6,258 nucleotides of DNA from Planctomycetaceae bacterium. Lineage in GTDB: Bacteria > Planctomycetota > Planctomycetia > Pirellulales > Pirellulaceae. Shown piece after piece: positions 1-6,082 of this stretch (position 1 is the first letter of the stretch; the number at the start of each line of letters is the position of its first letter). The translations under genes and the position numbers were made by a program. The notes beneath the pieces are model-generated. The model had not been told where the DNA came from. It did no database searches and saw nothing but the letters and a program-made list of their open reading frames with translations. The stretch is taken from the NCBI GenBank assembly GCA_024642765.1, contig JAHEAM010000234.1, positions 1 to 6,258 of the forward strand. The letters are read 5' to 3'.

Positions 1-61
1 GATTCACCGCCACGACGCCTCAAATCAATTGCGGAATATTTGCAACGCTCATTGCTCAAAT

Positions 62-808
62 CTAACGAGGCAGGGTGGTGGCAGGCTCCGTAGCAACTCT
101 TTGCGCACCGTCACCAACCATTTCTTTGGCGTAACGTTGCCAGGCCTTGACGTTTGCTCCGAACGACTCGCCCGAAGCCCGTGCCATCGCTTGCGTCGCT
201 CGCAATTGGATTGCCGGATTCGGATCAGACAACGCAAGTTGTAGTGCTGCAATCGATGGCGAGCCTGAAAAGTCTCCGAGTGCGCGAGTGGCGGCAAGTC
301 GCACGTCGACATTCGTATCCGAACCCAAAATATCATGCAATTTGGGAACGGCTTCTTCCGCGGGCATTTTTCGCCAGGCTTCAACCACCATCAATCGCAC
401 TTCGGGGTCGGGATCGCGGTAGGCTTGCGTCAGCGCCTGCCGCGAATCGGGACAATTGAGCTCGCCGAGTTTCCGGACAGCTTGTAACCGAACGAGTAAG
501 ATCGGGTTGCGCAGGGCGATTTGAGCCAGCTTCTGAGCAGCTTTGTTTTGAACCGTAGAGCTTTGTCCGGCAGCATTCGCAACCAGTGCGTTCATTTCTT
601 TCTTTTGCGCGAAAAGAGTGTCGGCAAGATCCTCTTCTTCTTGCCATTTTTGGGTAGCCCACGGCGAAAACCGGCCCGTTCGCCAAAATGGTCCTTCGGC
701 ACAACCGACATTTGCGATGCTAATTGGGGTGACAATTAGTCCCCACAGAATCACTTTTGTTATCATCGGGGTTGTGAGACTAGCTTCACATCGGATCAAA
801 CGAATCAT
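62..808 (-). CDS. Exported HEAT-repeat protein, putative lipoprotein
   Basis: The 248-residue product opens with a short basic stretch and a hydrophobic segment (about residues 16-35) ending in NVGC. That looks like a lipoprotein signal with Cys36 as the lipidated residue, although Asn at -3 is not the canonical Leu/Val/Ile. An internal ATG at 764-766 (residue 15, MITKVILWG) gives a more typical signal peptide length and may be the true start; neither start has a clear Shine-Dalgarno sequence. After a Trp-rich segment (WRTG..SPW, 42-50) and a charged helix (51-75) come about four HEAT/PBS-lyase-like repeats, near 88-117, 120-149, 151-180 and 183-212, with the typical D-x-x-x-x-V/I-R-L-x-A pattern (DPDPEVRLMVVEAW, NVDVRLAATRALG). 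HEAT repeats form helical solenoids that bind partner proteins, and no catalytic motif is visible. The partner is unknown. It is transcribed divergently from mutS, but nothing shows a functional link. The reading frame and repeat fold are secure; the lipid anchor is an inference. Confidence 0.88.
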   Translation of the reverse strand: MIRLIRCEASLTTPMITKVILWGLIVTPISIANVGCAEGPFWRTGRFSPWATQKWQEEEDLADTLFAQKKEMNALVANAAGQSSTVQNKAAQKLAQIALRNPILLVRLQAVRKLGELNCPDSRQALTQAYRDPDPEVRLMVVEAWRKMPAEEAVPKLHDILGSDTNVDVRLAATRALGDFSGSPSIAALQLALSDPNPAIQLRATQAMARASGESFGANVKAWQRYAKEMVGDGAQRVATEPATTLPR

Positions 809-1115
809 AAAAAGTCCCGGCCTTTAGACAGGCATAGTGCGCGTCATTAATAAAATTTAGTTGCGATGACCTCCCAAGTCCGTCGGATATAGCGGTATTC
901 GACGGACGAAGACGTCCACTTTCCGTTTGCTTGGTCCCAAGATTTCAATCTGGACAATGCAAATGGTATGTTTCTGCAACAATTGCGTGGACGAATACCA
1001 AATCCAATCAGCCACAACGAGTCCAATTCCTAGGTATCGCTAGCGGTAAAGCAACTTCGATCGACTGTTTTGCCCCCGTCTCGAAACGGTCCGCTCAAAT
1101 TGATACGATGTTCGC
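809..1115. other. Divergent intergenic region between HEAT gene and mutS
   Basis: This 307-bp stretch must carry the promoters of both flanking genes, which point away from each other. No convincing protein gene lies in it. It holds the inverted repeat at 878-907, a copy of the motif TAGCGGTA inside that repeat (890-897), and a second copy at 1041-1048 within a CGCTAGCG palindrome (1038-1045). For mutS the only -10-like sequence seen close to the gene is TACGAT (1104-1109), with no good -35 box. It would place the transcription start almost on the ATG, and there is no Shine-Dalgarno sequence before that ATG. These promoter readings are weak. Confidence 0.5.
878..907. repeat. Inverted repeat, 8-bp perfect arms (12-bp near-perfect stem)
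   Basis: Left arm GTCCGTCG (878-885) is the exact reverse complement of right arm CGACGGAC (900-907). Inside, G886/T899 would form a G-U wobble in RNA and ATA (887-889) pairs with TAT (896-898), giving a 12-bp stem with the six-base loop TAGCGG. Neither side is followed by a T-tract, so it is not a standard intrinsic terminator. It lies 70 bp upstream of the HEAT gene and 208 bp upstream of mutS. It could be a regulator binding site, an RNA hairpin in the HEAT gene leader, or a member of a dispersed palindromic repeat family; the sequence alone does not decide. Confidence 0.8.
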
Positions 1116-3740
1116 ATGTCGACAACCCCTATGATGCAACAATACGAGAAGGCCAAATCGGCCTGTGGCGACGCCCTTTTGTTTTTTCGAATGGGCGATT
1201 TCTATGAATTATTTTTCGATGACGCGAAAATGGCTGCGCAACTTCTGGGTTTGACTCTTACAAGCCGCGATAAATCGGAAAACCCAATCCCAATGGCGGG
1301 ATTTCCACACCATCAACTCGAGGCCTACTTAGGCAAGTTAATAAAAGCCGGCAAACGAGTGGCAGTTTGCGAACAAGTGGAAAATCCGCAAACAGCCAAG
1401 GGACTTGTCCGACGCGAGATCACCCAAATTATCTCTCCGGGCACCGTAACGGACAGCTCGATCCTCGACCCAACGCGCTGCAATTATTTAGCCTCGGTTG
1501 TGAAGGGCGACAAGGCTGAGACGGGACGACTCGGCGTCGCCTGGGTTGATCTTTCGACAGGCCAATTTGCGGCAACGTCTGTTTCTGAGGTGATTGTGGG
1601 GGATTTGCTCGAACGCTTGCAGCCGAGCGAAGTCCTTTTGGGTCAAAAGCAAAAAGATGAGCTTCTTGGCCTCACAGGCTCAGCCTCCGTCACGACCCGC
1701 CCCGACTGGTCCTTCTCGCCGAAACGTTGTCACGACACTCTCCAAAAGAAATTCGCGGTCGCCTCGCTAGACGGATTCGGGTTTGAGGACTCCGATCAAT
1801 TGGCGTTGCAAGCTGCTGCGGCCATCGTCGAGTATTTGTTCGAAACGCAATCTTCGTCTTTGGAACACATCGTTCGCCTTTCGCCGTTCCGTTCGTCGCA
1901 TTTCGTAGAGATCGACCACGCAACGTGGCGTAGCTTGGAAATCAGTAGAACATTGCGGAGCGGTGATCGAACGGGCTCATTGTTTGAAATCATCGATCGC
2001 GCCGTGACGCCGATGGGGTCGCGCATGTTAGGGCAATGGCTTTCCTCGCCGTTGCGCAATGTCGCGGCAATTGATCAGCGTTTGGACGGTGTTGCCGAAT
2101 TAACCTCGAACGCAAAACTTCGAAACTCGCTGCGCGAGAGCTTCAAGAAGATTTACGATTTGGAACGCGTTATCGCGCGCATCGTCACCGGCCGCGCTGC
2201 TCCTCGTGACCTTAAACAAATCGCCCAAACGCTCTTAGTCCTCCCAGAAATCAAGGCTAAATTGGCGGAATGCAAATCCAGTCAGTTGCAAGCACTAGAA
2301 CAAACACTGGATTTGTGTGTCGAATTGCGAACTGAGTTGGAACAAGCATTGGCCGACGATTGCCCTTTGCAGGCATCGCAGGGCGGCTTCATTCGCATAG
2401 GTTATCGCCCCGAACTCGATACCTTTCGGGACCTAGCCCATGGCGGCAAAGAATGGATTGCGGCCTACCAACAAAAGATCATTGAAGACACCGGAATTTC
2501 AAATCTGAAGGTCGGCTTCAACAAGGTTTTTGGCTATTACCTTGAGGTCAACAACTCGCAGCACACAAAAGTCCCAAACACTTTTATTCGCAAGCAGACG
2601 CTGAAGAACTACGAACGTTACATCACGCCTGAACTCAAGGAATACGAAGAAAAAGTTCTCTCTGCCGACGAGCATGCAATTACGCTGGAACTGCAGCTCT
2701 TCGATCAGCTGCGTGAAATGGCTCGGGCCTTCGCTCCGCGATTGAAACAAGTGGGCGAGGTAATTGCGGTTCTAGACCAGCTCGCTGGCCTTGCGCAACT
2801 TGCTGTAGAACAAAATTATTGCCGGCCACAAATGACCGACGATCGAGAGCTTGTGATCTTGGAGGGAAGACATCCGGTCCTGGACGTGATGCAACCCCTG
2901 GGAGCGTTTGTGCCCAATGATAGTCGGATGAGCGACGCTTCAGGTTGGATTCACTTGATTACGGGTCCGAATATGGCGGGAAAGAGCACGTACATTCGCC
3001 AGGTCGCCTTGATCACGTTAATGGCGCAGATCGGAAGTTTTGTTCCAGCGAAACACGCGAAGATCGGAGTCGTCGATCGGATTTTCGCCCGCGTTGGGGC
3101 CAGTGATGAGCTGTCGCGCGGCCAAAGTACTTTCATGGTCGAGATGACCGAGACGGCGAGAATCCTGAATACGGCGACTGATCGCAGTTTGGTAATTCTG
3201 GACGAGATTGGACGCGGCACTAGTACCTACGATGGCGTTTCGTTGGCTTGGGCGATCGTCGAATTTCTACACGACCATTTGGGGTGTCGCTCATTGTTTG
3301 CAACTCATTACCACGAAATGACTGCGCTGGAATCAACATTTAGTGGCGTGAAAAACTATAACGTGAACGTGCGCGAGTGGAACGACAAGATCGTGTTCTT
3401 GCACAAGATCATTCCTGGTGCCGCCGACAAAAGTTATGGAATTCACGTTGCACGTTTGGCCGGTGTCCCCGAGTGGGTCAACCGCAGAGCCGAACAGATT
3501 TTGGAGAATTTGGAATCAGGACGTCAGTCGGAAGGCAACGAAACATCCAGCGCGGCAGGTCGTTCGAAAAACGAAATCCAATTGACGTTGTTTGAAGTGG
3601 CCGATCATCCGCTAATCGAAAAAATCAAACGAATCGACGCCAATCACGTCACGCCCCTCAATGCCCTCGAACTCCTCCACGCCTGGAAGGCAGAGCTTTC
3701 CAATCAAGAAGACACAAAGAACGGTGTGATTAAAACTTAG
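1116..3740 (+). CDS. mutS: DNA mismatch repair protein MutS
   Basis: MutS binds base mismatches and small loops in newly replicated DNA as a dimer and, with ATP, recruits MutL to start excision repair. The 874-residue length is normal for the MutS1 family. Domain I carries the mismatch-reading Phe-x-Glu motif (Phe29-Tyr30-Glu31 in MGDFYELF). The connector is roughly 125-260, the lever from about 270, and the clamp insertion about 435-530 with GFNKVFGYYLEV at 467-478. The ATPase domain has Walker A GPNMAGKST (617-625, Lys623), Walker B with Asp696-Glu697, the GRGTSTYDG loop (699-707) and ATHYHE with His731. QLTLF at 822-826 matches the sliding-clamp binding consensus, and the C-terminal tail continues to the usual helical end (LNALELLHAWKAEL). 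The start MSTTPMMQQY fits the family; an upstream ATG at 1108 is out of frame. No Shine-Dalgarno sequence precedes the start. The gene stands alone, with no mutL in the window. All key residues are intact, so it is very probably functional. Confidence 0.99.
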   Translation: MSTTPMMQQYEKAKSACGDALLFFRMGDFYELFFDDAKMAAQLLGLTLTSRDKSENPIPMAGFPHHQLEAYLGKLIKAGKRVAVCEQVENPQTAKGLVRREITQIISPGTVTDSSILDPTRCNYLASVVKGDKAETGRLGVAWVDLSTGQFAATSVSEVIVGDLLERLQPSEVLLGQKQKDELLGLTGSASVTTRPDWSFSPKRCHDTLQKKFAVASLDGFGFEDSDQLALQAAAAIVEYLFETQSSSLEHIVRLSPFRSSHFVEIDHATWRSLEISRTLRSGDRTGSLFEIIDRAVTPMGSRMLGQWLSSPLRNVAAIDQRLDGVAELTSNAKLRNSLRESFKKIYDLERVIARIVTGRAAPRDLKQIAQTLLVLPEIKAKLAECKSSQLQALEQTLDLCVELRTELEQALADDCPLQASQGGFIRIGYRPELDTFRDLAHGGKEWIAAYQQKIIEDTGISNLKVGFNKVFGYYLEVNNSQHTKVPNTFIRKQTLKNYERYITPELKEYEEKVLSADEHAITLELQLFDQLREMARAFAPRLKQVGEVIAVLDQLAGLAQLAVEQNYCRPQMTDDRELVILEGRHPVLDVMQPLGAFVPNDSRMSDASGWIHLITGPNMAGKSTYIRQVALITLMAQIGSFVPAKHAKIGVVDRIFARVGASDELSRGQSTFMVEMTETARILNTATDRSLVILDEIGRGTSTYDGVSLAWAIVEFLHDHLGCRSLFATHYHEMTALESTFSGVKNYNVNVREWNDKIVFLHKIIPGAADKSYGIHVARLAGVPEWVNRRAEQILENLESGRQSEGNETSSAAGRSKNEIQLTLFEVADHPLIEKIKRIDANHVTPLNALELLHAWKAELSNQEDTKNGVIKT

Positions 3741-3743
3741 GGC

Positions 3744-3782
3744 GGGTGTTGCCTGTGAAAATGCCAACCCTTACAACCTTTT
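3744..3782 (+). terminator. Possible weak terminator after mutS
   Basis: Just past the mutS stop, GGG(T)GTTG (3744-3751) can pair with CAACCCT (3765-3771), with one bulged T and one G-U pair, around a 13-base loop. CCTTTT follows at 3777-3782. The stem is imperfect and the T-run is short and offset, so this is only a candidate. It lies in the 142-bp gap between two convergent genes, where a terminator would be expected. Confidence 0.28.
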
Positions 3783-3882
3783 AATTCCCTTGACGTCAGA
3801 TCGACCATTAACAGAATCAATCATCGAGCGATTAGCCCCACCGCAATTGTCTTTTGCGAAGCCGCTTGTGTCGGCAGTCTGT

Positions 3883-4689
3883 TTACGTCGAATTGAATAG
3901 CGTTAAGCTTCTGTCGCGATATCGCTCGCGAATCCAACTTGTCAATTCGGTTCGATTTAGATTTGCATTGGCCTGATCCAATATCGATGAAAACGAAATC
4001 AAACCAGGTGCATCGACTGTAACGACCCGAGATGTTTGATCCCATTCAAGATAAACTGGCGCCAGCCATTTGTTCTTTGCTTTTGATGGCGATCGTGACA
4101 TGGAAGTTTGGACGATGCCACCGATACCACTTCGCCATCCGTCTTTACCAACGGTTCCTGAAGGCAAAAGGGTAACGCCGTCGCCCGCATCCAGTGCGTT
4201 GCATATTTTGTCCAACGCACGATGGCGACCGACCCAAGGGCCCCAACGATGAGTTATTAGGTAAGCTACACTATCAACAAAACTATTGGCTTGCCGCATA
4301 AGGTTCGAATAATTCCCGCGCGGCCAAACAAGTATGCATTGGCGGGCAACATTGCTACCTAGAAAATGACCCGTGAATTTGAAAATAACTCTGCGCAAGC
4401 ATTTGTCGATTGGACAGGCAAGTGACATAGCGAATCCATCCAATGCCGATTCGTGATCACTTACGAATAGAATCCCACCTTCCACAGATTGCCAACGCCG
4501 GCGCACGATCACCTTAAAACCGATTCGCTGAAAAAAACTCTCGCACGCTTGCTGCATGCAGCCGTTCGCCTGTTCAACATCGCGGTCAAAGCACCACAGT
4601 GCTTTTGAAGTCGATGGGTTCAAAATCAAATGAGTTGTTTCGGAAATGTAGCCCATGCAATTCGGACCAAGGTTTTTACGATAGGACAA
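3883..4689 (-). CDS. PlsC-like (lysophospholipid acyltransferase family) protein, divergent
   Basis: The protein has the ordered motifs of the glycerolipid acyltransferase superfamily, which moves fatty acyl groups from acyl-CoA or acyl-ACP to a lysophospholipid or other hydroxyl acceptor at the membrane. Motif I, HX4D, is seen as SDHESALD with His79 and Asp84, the catalytic pair. Motif III is seen as LLPSGT (174-179) followed by GWRSGIGGI (184-192), where the family usually has PEGT and a later Phe/Lys-x-Gly. A hydrophobic strand with Pro (WLAPVYLEW, 208-216) matches block IV. The usual Glu of PEGT is Ser177 here, so acceptor preference may differ. The first 60 residues have no clear match. 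The 268-residue count assumes a TTG start (4687-4689); an ATG at 4654-4656 (residue 12) is equally possible, and neither has a clear Shine-Dalgarno sequence. It converges on mutS, and a terminator separates it from the upstream barrel gene. Substrate is unknown; phospholipid, lipid A-like or ornithine-lipid acylation are all possible. Confidence 0.8.
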   Translation of the reverse strand: MSYRKNLGPNCMGYISETTHLILNPSTSKALWCFDRDVEQANGCMQQACESFFQRIGFKVIVRRRWQSVEGGILFVSDHESALDGFAMSLACPIDKCLRRVIFKFTGHFLGSNVARQCILVWPRGNYSNLMRQANSFVDSVAYLITHRWGPWVGRHRALDKICNALDAGDGVTLLPSGTVGKDGWRSGIGGIVQTSMSRSPSKAKNKWLAPVYLEWDQTSRVVTVDAPGLISFSSILDQANANLNRTELTSWIRERYRDRSLTLFNST

Positions 4690-4723
4690 ACGATCTTGTA
4701 TGACTCAAAAGTTCTCAACTCCC

Positions 4724-4754
4724 ATTGTAATTCGGAAGTAAAATACTAAGACAA
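4724..4754 (-). promoter_or_regulatory. Possible promoter for the acyltransferase gene
   Basis: Read on the minus strand, TTGTCT (4749-4754) and TACAAT (4724-4729) resemble -35 and -10 boxes, the latter 5 of 6 to TATAAT. The spacer is 19 bp, longer than the usual 17, and the -35 box touches the T-tract of the upstream terminator. It is in the right place, 34 bp before the TTG start, but the match is modest. Confidence 0.22.
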
Positions 4755-4784
4755 AAAAATCCCATGAAATTTTCCATGGGATTT
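4753..4784 (-). terminator. Intrinsic terminator of the barrel protein gene
   Basis: AAATCCCATG (4757-4766) and CATGGGATTT (4775-4784) are perfect 10-bp inverted arms around an 8-base loop. On the minus strand the hairpin runs into seven T residues (complement of the A-run 4753-4759). It lies 43 bp past the stop of the barrel protein gene. The opposite strand has only a short ATTTAT after the stem, so it should act mainly on minus-strand transcription. It separates this transcript from the acyltransferase gene that follows on the same strand. Confidence 0.87.
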
Positions 4785-4827
4785 ATCGAGAATATGATTG
4801 GAGAAGATTTCTCGTAAACAACTCGTG

Positions 4828-5661
4828 TTAACGAGTCCAAATTCGAACACCAAACATGAAATTGTGTGACAAAAAGGTCGTTGAACTACTGCTCATACCG
4901 CCATTTGGATTGGTGAAGTCTACACAAAAATCGTGAGTACCATAGACGCGATATTCAGTAAACAAATCCACACCATCCCGAAGCGAACGGGAAATCCCAA
5001 CAAACGCTTGATAAGCGAAGGCCGAGTCACGAGAGTCAATAAAGCCGACTGCTGGATCACTAGCTTCCAAATCGATAAATGCGAAACCAACACCAGCTCC
5101 AGCATAAGGACGGGTTGATTTGCAATTTCGGCCTCCGAAATCCCGAGCCAAATTAAACATTCCAGAATAGATGTTCATTTTTCCAGCCATGTCACCGGAT
5201 ATTGGAACACCTGATCGATCAAGCACGCCAGCTGAGTTATTTCGAAAAGAAGTTTCAATTTCACCGCGCCAGCAAGAATTCAATTGTCGCCCCGTAGCAT
5301 GGCCTGTTACCCACCCGTCTTTAAGGCCCAGATCGAGTCCGTCGAGTGCACCTCCGTCGAAATTCAGGTTTTGAGGTATGGACAGTCCACCGAAGAATGA
5401 ATGGTAAGCTCCACAATCACATCCGTTATTGCCGCATTTTGAGTCTCCGAGACCACATCCGCGATCATTCCCCCAAGAGCCAGAATCACAGCCCGCTCCG
5501 ATTCCGTTACCATCGCAACCAGTATTCCGAACCTCGTACGCGGGTACTTCAGGATTGTTAGCCTGATATGAAACGTTTCGATTCGTTATGGGTAACACTT
5601 GAGCGTGGACTATTCCCGTCAATGTCAGCATCAACGCAATTGCTGGGACACAGAATTTCAT
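4828..5661 (-). CDS. Secreted outer-membrane beta-barrel-like protein with Cys/Gly-rich linker
   Basis: The 277-residue product starts with a clear Sec signal peptide: MKFCVPAIALMLTLTGIVHA, with probable cleavage after VHA (Ala20/Gln21). Residues 49-83 form a low-complexity Gly/Asp/Asn linker with six cysteines (49, 58, 69, 76, 81, 83). From about residue 114 to the end the protein alternates polar and hydrophobic residues in strand-like segments typical of small outer-membrane barrels of the OmpA/opacity type: WRGEIETSFR, KMNIYSGMFNLARDF, RPYAGAGVGFAFIDLEA, SAFAYQAFVGISRSL, VDLFTEYRVYGT and a final HNFMFGVRIW. The PYAGAGVG..F and GVDLFTEYRVYG signatures are those of that barrel fold. Three more cysteines (130, 180, 246) lie in the barrel part. 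The role could be structural, adhesive or porin-like and cannot be told from sequence. The ATG is favoured by the signal peptide and by GGAG seven bases upstream. A strong terminator follows the gene, so it is probably a single-gene transcript. Confidence 0.85.
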   Translation of the reverse strand: MKFCVPAIALMLTLTGIVHAQVLPITNRNVSYQANNPEVPAYEVRNTGCDGNGIGAGCDSGSWGNDRGCGLGDSKCGNNGCDCGAYHSFFGGLSIPQNLNFDGGALDGLDLGLKDGWVTGHATGRQLNSCWRGEIETSFRNNSAGVLDRSGVPISGDMAGKMNIYSGMFNLARDFGGRNCKSTRPYAGAGVGFAFIDLEASDPAVGFIDSRDSAFAYQAFVGISRSLRDGVDLFTEYRVYGTHDFCVDFTNPNGGMSSSSTTFLSHNFMFGVRIWTR

Positions 5662-5668
5662 GAGCGCA

Positions 5669-5672
5669 CTCC
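5669..5672 (-). promoter_or_regulatory. Ribosome binding site of the barrel protein gene
   Basis: GGAG on the minus strand lies seven bases before the ATG at 5659-5661. It is the only clear Shine-Dalgarno sequence in the window, which supports this start and suggests a well-translated gene. Farther upstream, TTGACT on the minus strand (5727-5732) is a fair -35 box, but no good -10 box sits at the right distance, so the promoter itself is left uncalled. Confidence 0.7.
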
Positions 5673-5821
5673 AATCAAATATTTTGACTTTTTTGTTAAA
5701 TGGGAATTTTGAGTAATACCCTTGTAAGTCAATTAATCGGCACGCACTGCAGTAGGCCTACAACCATTACAATCATCATCCTACAACCAGAACAACCGCT
5801 AAATATTAACAATCCAGATGC

Positions 5822-5848
5822 CGCAAAGTATTTGATTCAGACTTTGCG
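5822..5848. repeat. Inverted repeat, 8-bp perfect arms, 11-bp spacer
   Basis: CGCAAAGT (5822-5829) is the exact reverse complement of ACTTTGCG (5841-5848). The arms are 19 bp apart centre to centre, close to two helical turns, which fits a dimeric regulator binding one face of the DNA. A hairpin is also possible. There is no T-tract on either side, so a terminator is unlikely. It lies 161 bp upstream of the barrel protein start, far for a classical operator. Confidence 0.6.
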
Positions 5849-6061
5849 AAAGTCAGTGCGTCTCAACGAATTTTGGGCCAATCTGTGATTGCGAAGTCAC
5901 GGAATATCGAAACTGATTTGGCGACAAGCACGGTGGCTTCCTTCTGGTTCTCGGGCATTCAAATAGGTCGTATTAGCGGTAAGCGAAGCTATCCTGGTTT
6001 CCTTTACTGTGACATGCACAGTGAGAAGGCATTCAAAAGGGTTTCAGCCAACAAATCTCCC

Positions 6062-6082
6062 TGAACTCTTGGACCGAGTTCA
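6062..6082. repeat. Short inverted repeat, 7-bp arms
   Basis: TGAACTC (6062-6068) and GAGTTCA (6076-6082) are perfect inverted arms around TTGGACC. The plus strand continues with ATCTTTAGCTT, not a real T-tract, so a terminator reading is weak. No gene is seen immediately to its left that would need one. Confidence 0.4.

Noticed and set aside
49..384. Minus-strand open frame of 111 codons
   Set aside because: It lies wholly inside the HEAT gene in another frame on the same strand, with Arg/Cys-rich composition typical of a shadow frame and no domain.
381..704. Minus-strand open frame of 107 codons
   Set aside because: Another alternative frame of the HEAT gene; the HEAT repeats and signal peptide belong to the 62-808 frame.
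820..833. GCCT-N6-AGGC inverted repeat before the HEAT gene
   Set aside because: Four-base arms are expected by chance at this length.
931..1134. Plus-strand open frame of 67 codons running into mutS
   Set aside because: It overlaps the mutS start in another frame, has no ribosome binding site and no recognisable features.
3821..4045. Minus-strand open frame of 74 codons at the end of the acyltransferase
   Set aside because: Alternative frame overlapping the acyltransferase C-terminus; no features of its own.
4821..4836. Small hairpin ACTCGT-GTTA-ACGAGT across the barrel gene stop codon
   Set aside because: Arms are only 6 bp with no T-tract after them; the strong terminator at 4753-4784 explains transcript ending.
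5700..5888. Plus-strand open frame of 62 codons (MGILSNTLVSQ...)
   Set aside because: It begins 38 bp from the barrel gene start in the likely promoter zone, lacks a ribosome binding site and shows no domain or transmembrane pattern. It is kept only as part of the gene-poor region.
6006..6022. Inverted repeat ACTGTG-N5-CACAGT, considered as a CRP/FNR-like site
   Set aside because: The half-site spacing does not match TGTGA-N6-TCACA, arms are only 6 bp, and no gene start is nearby.
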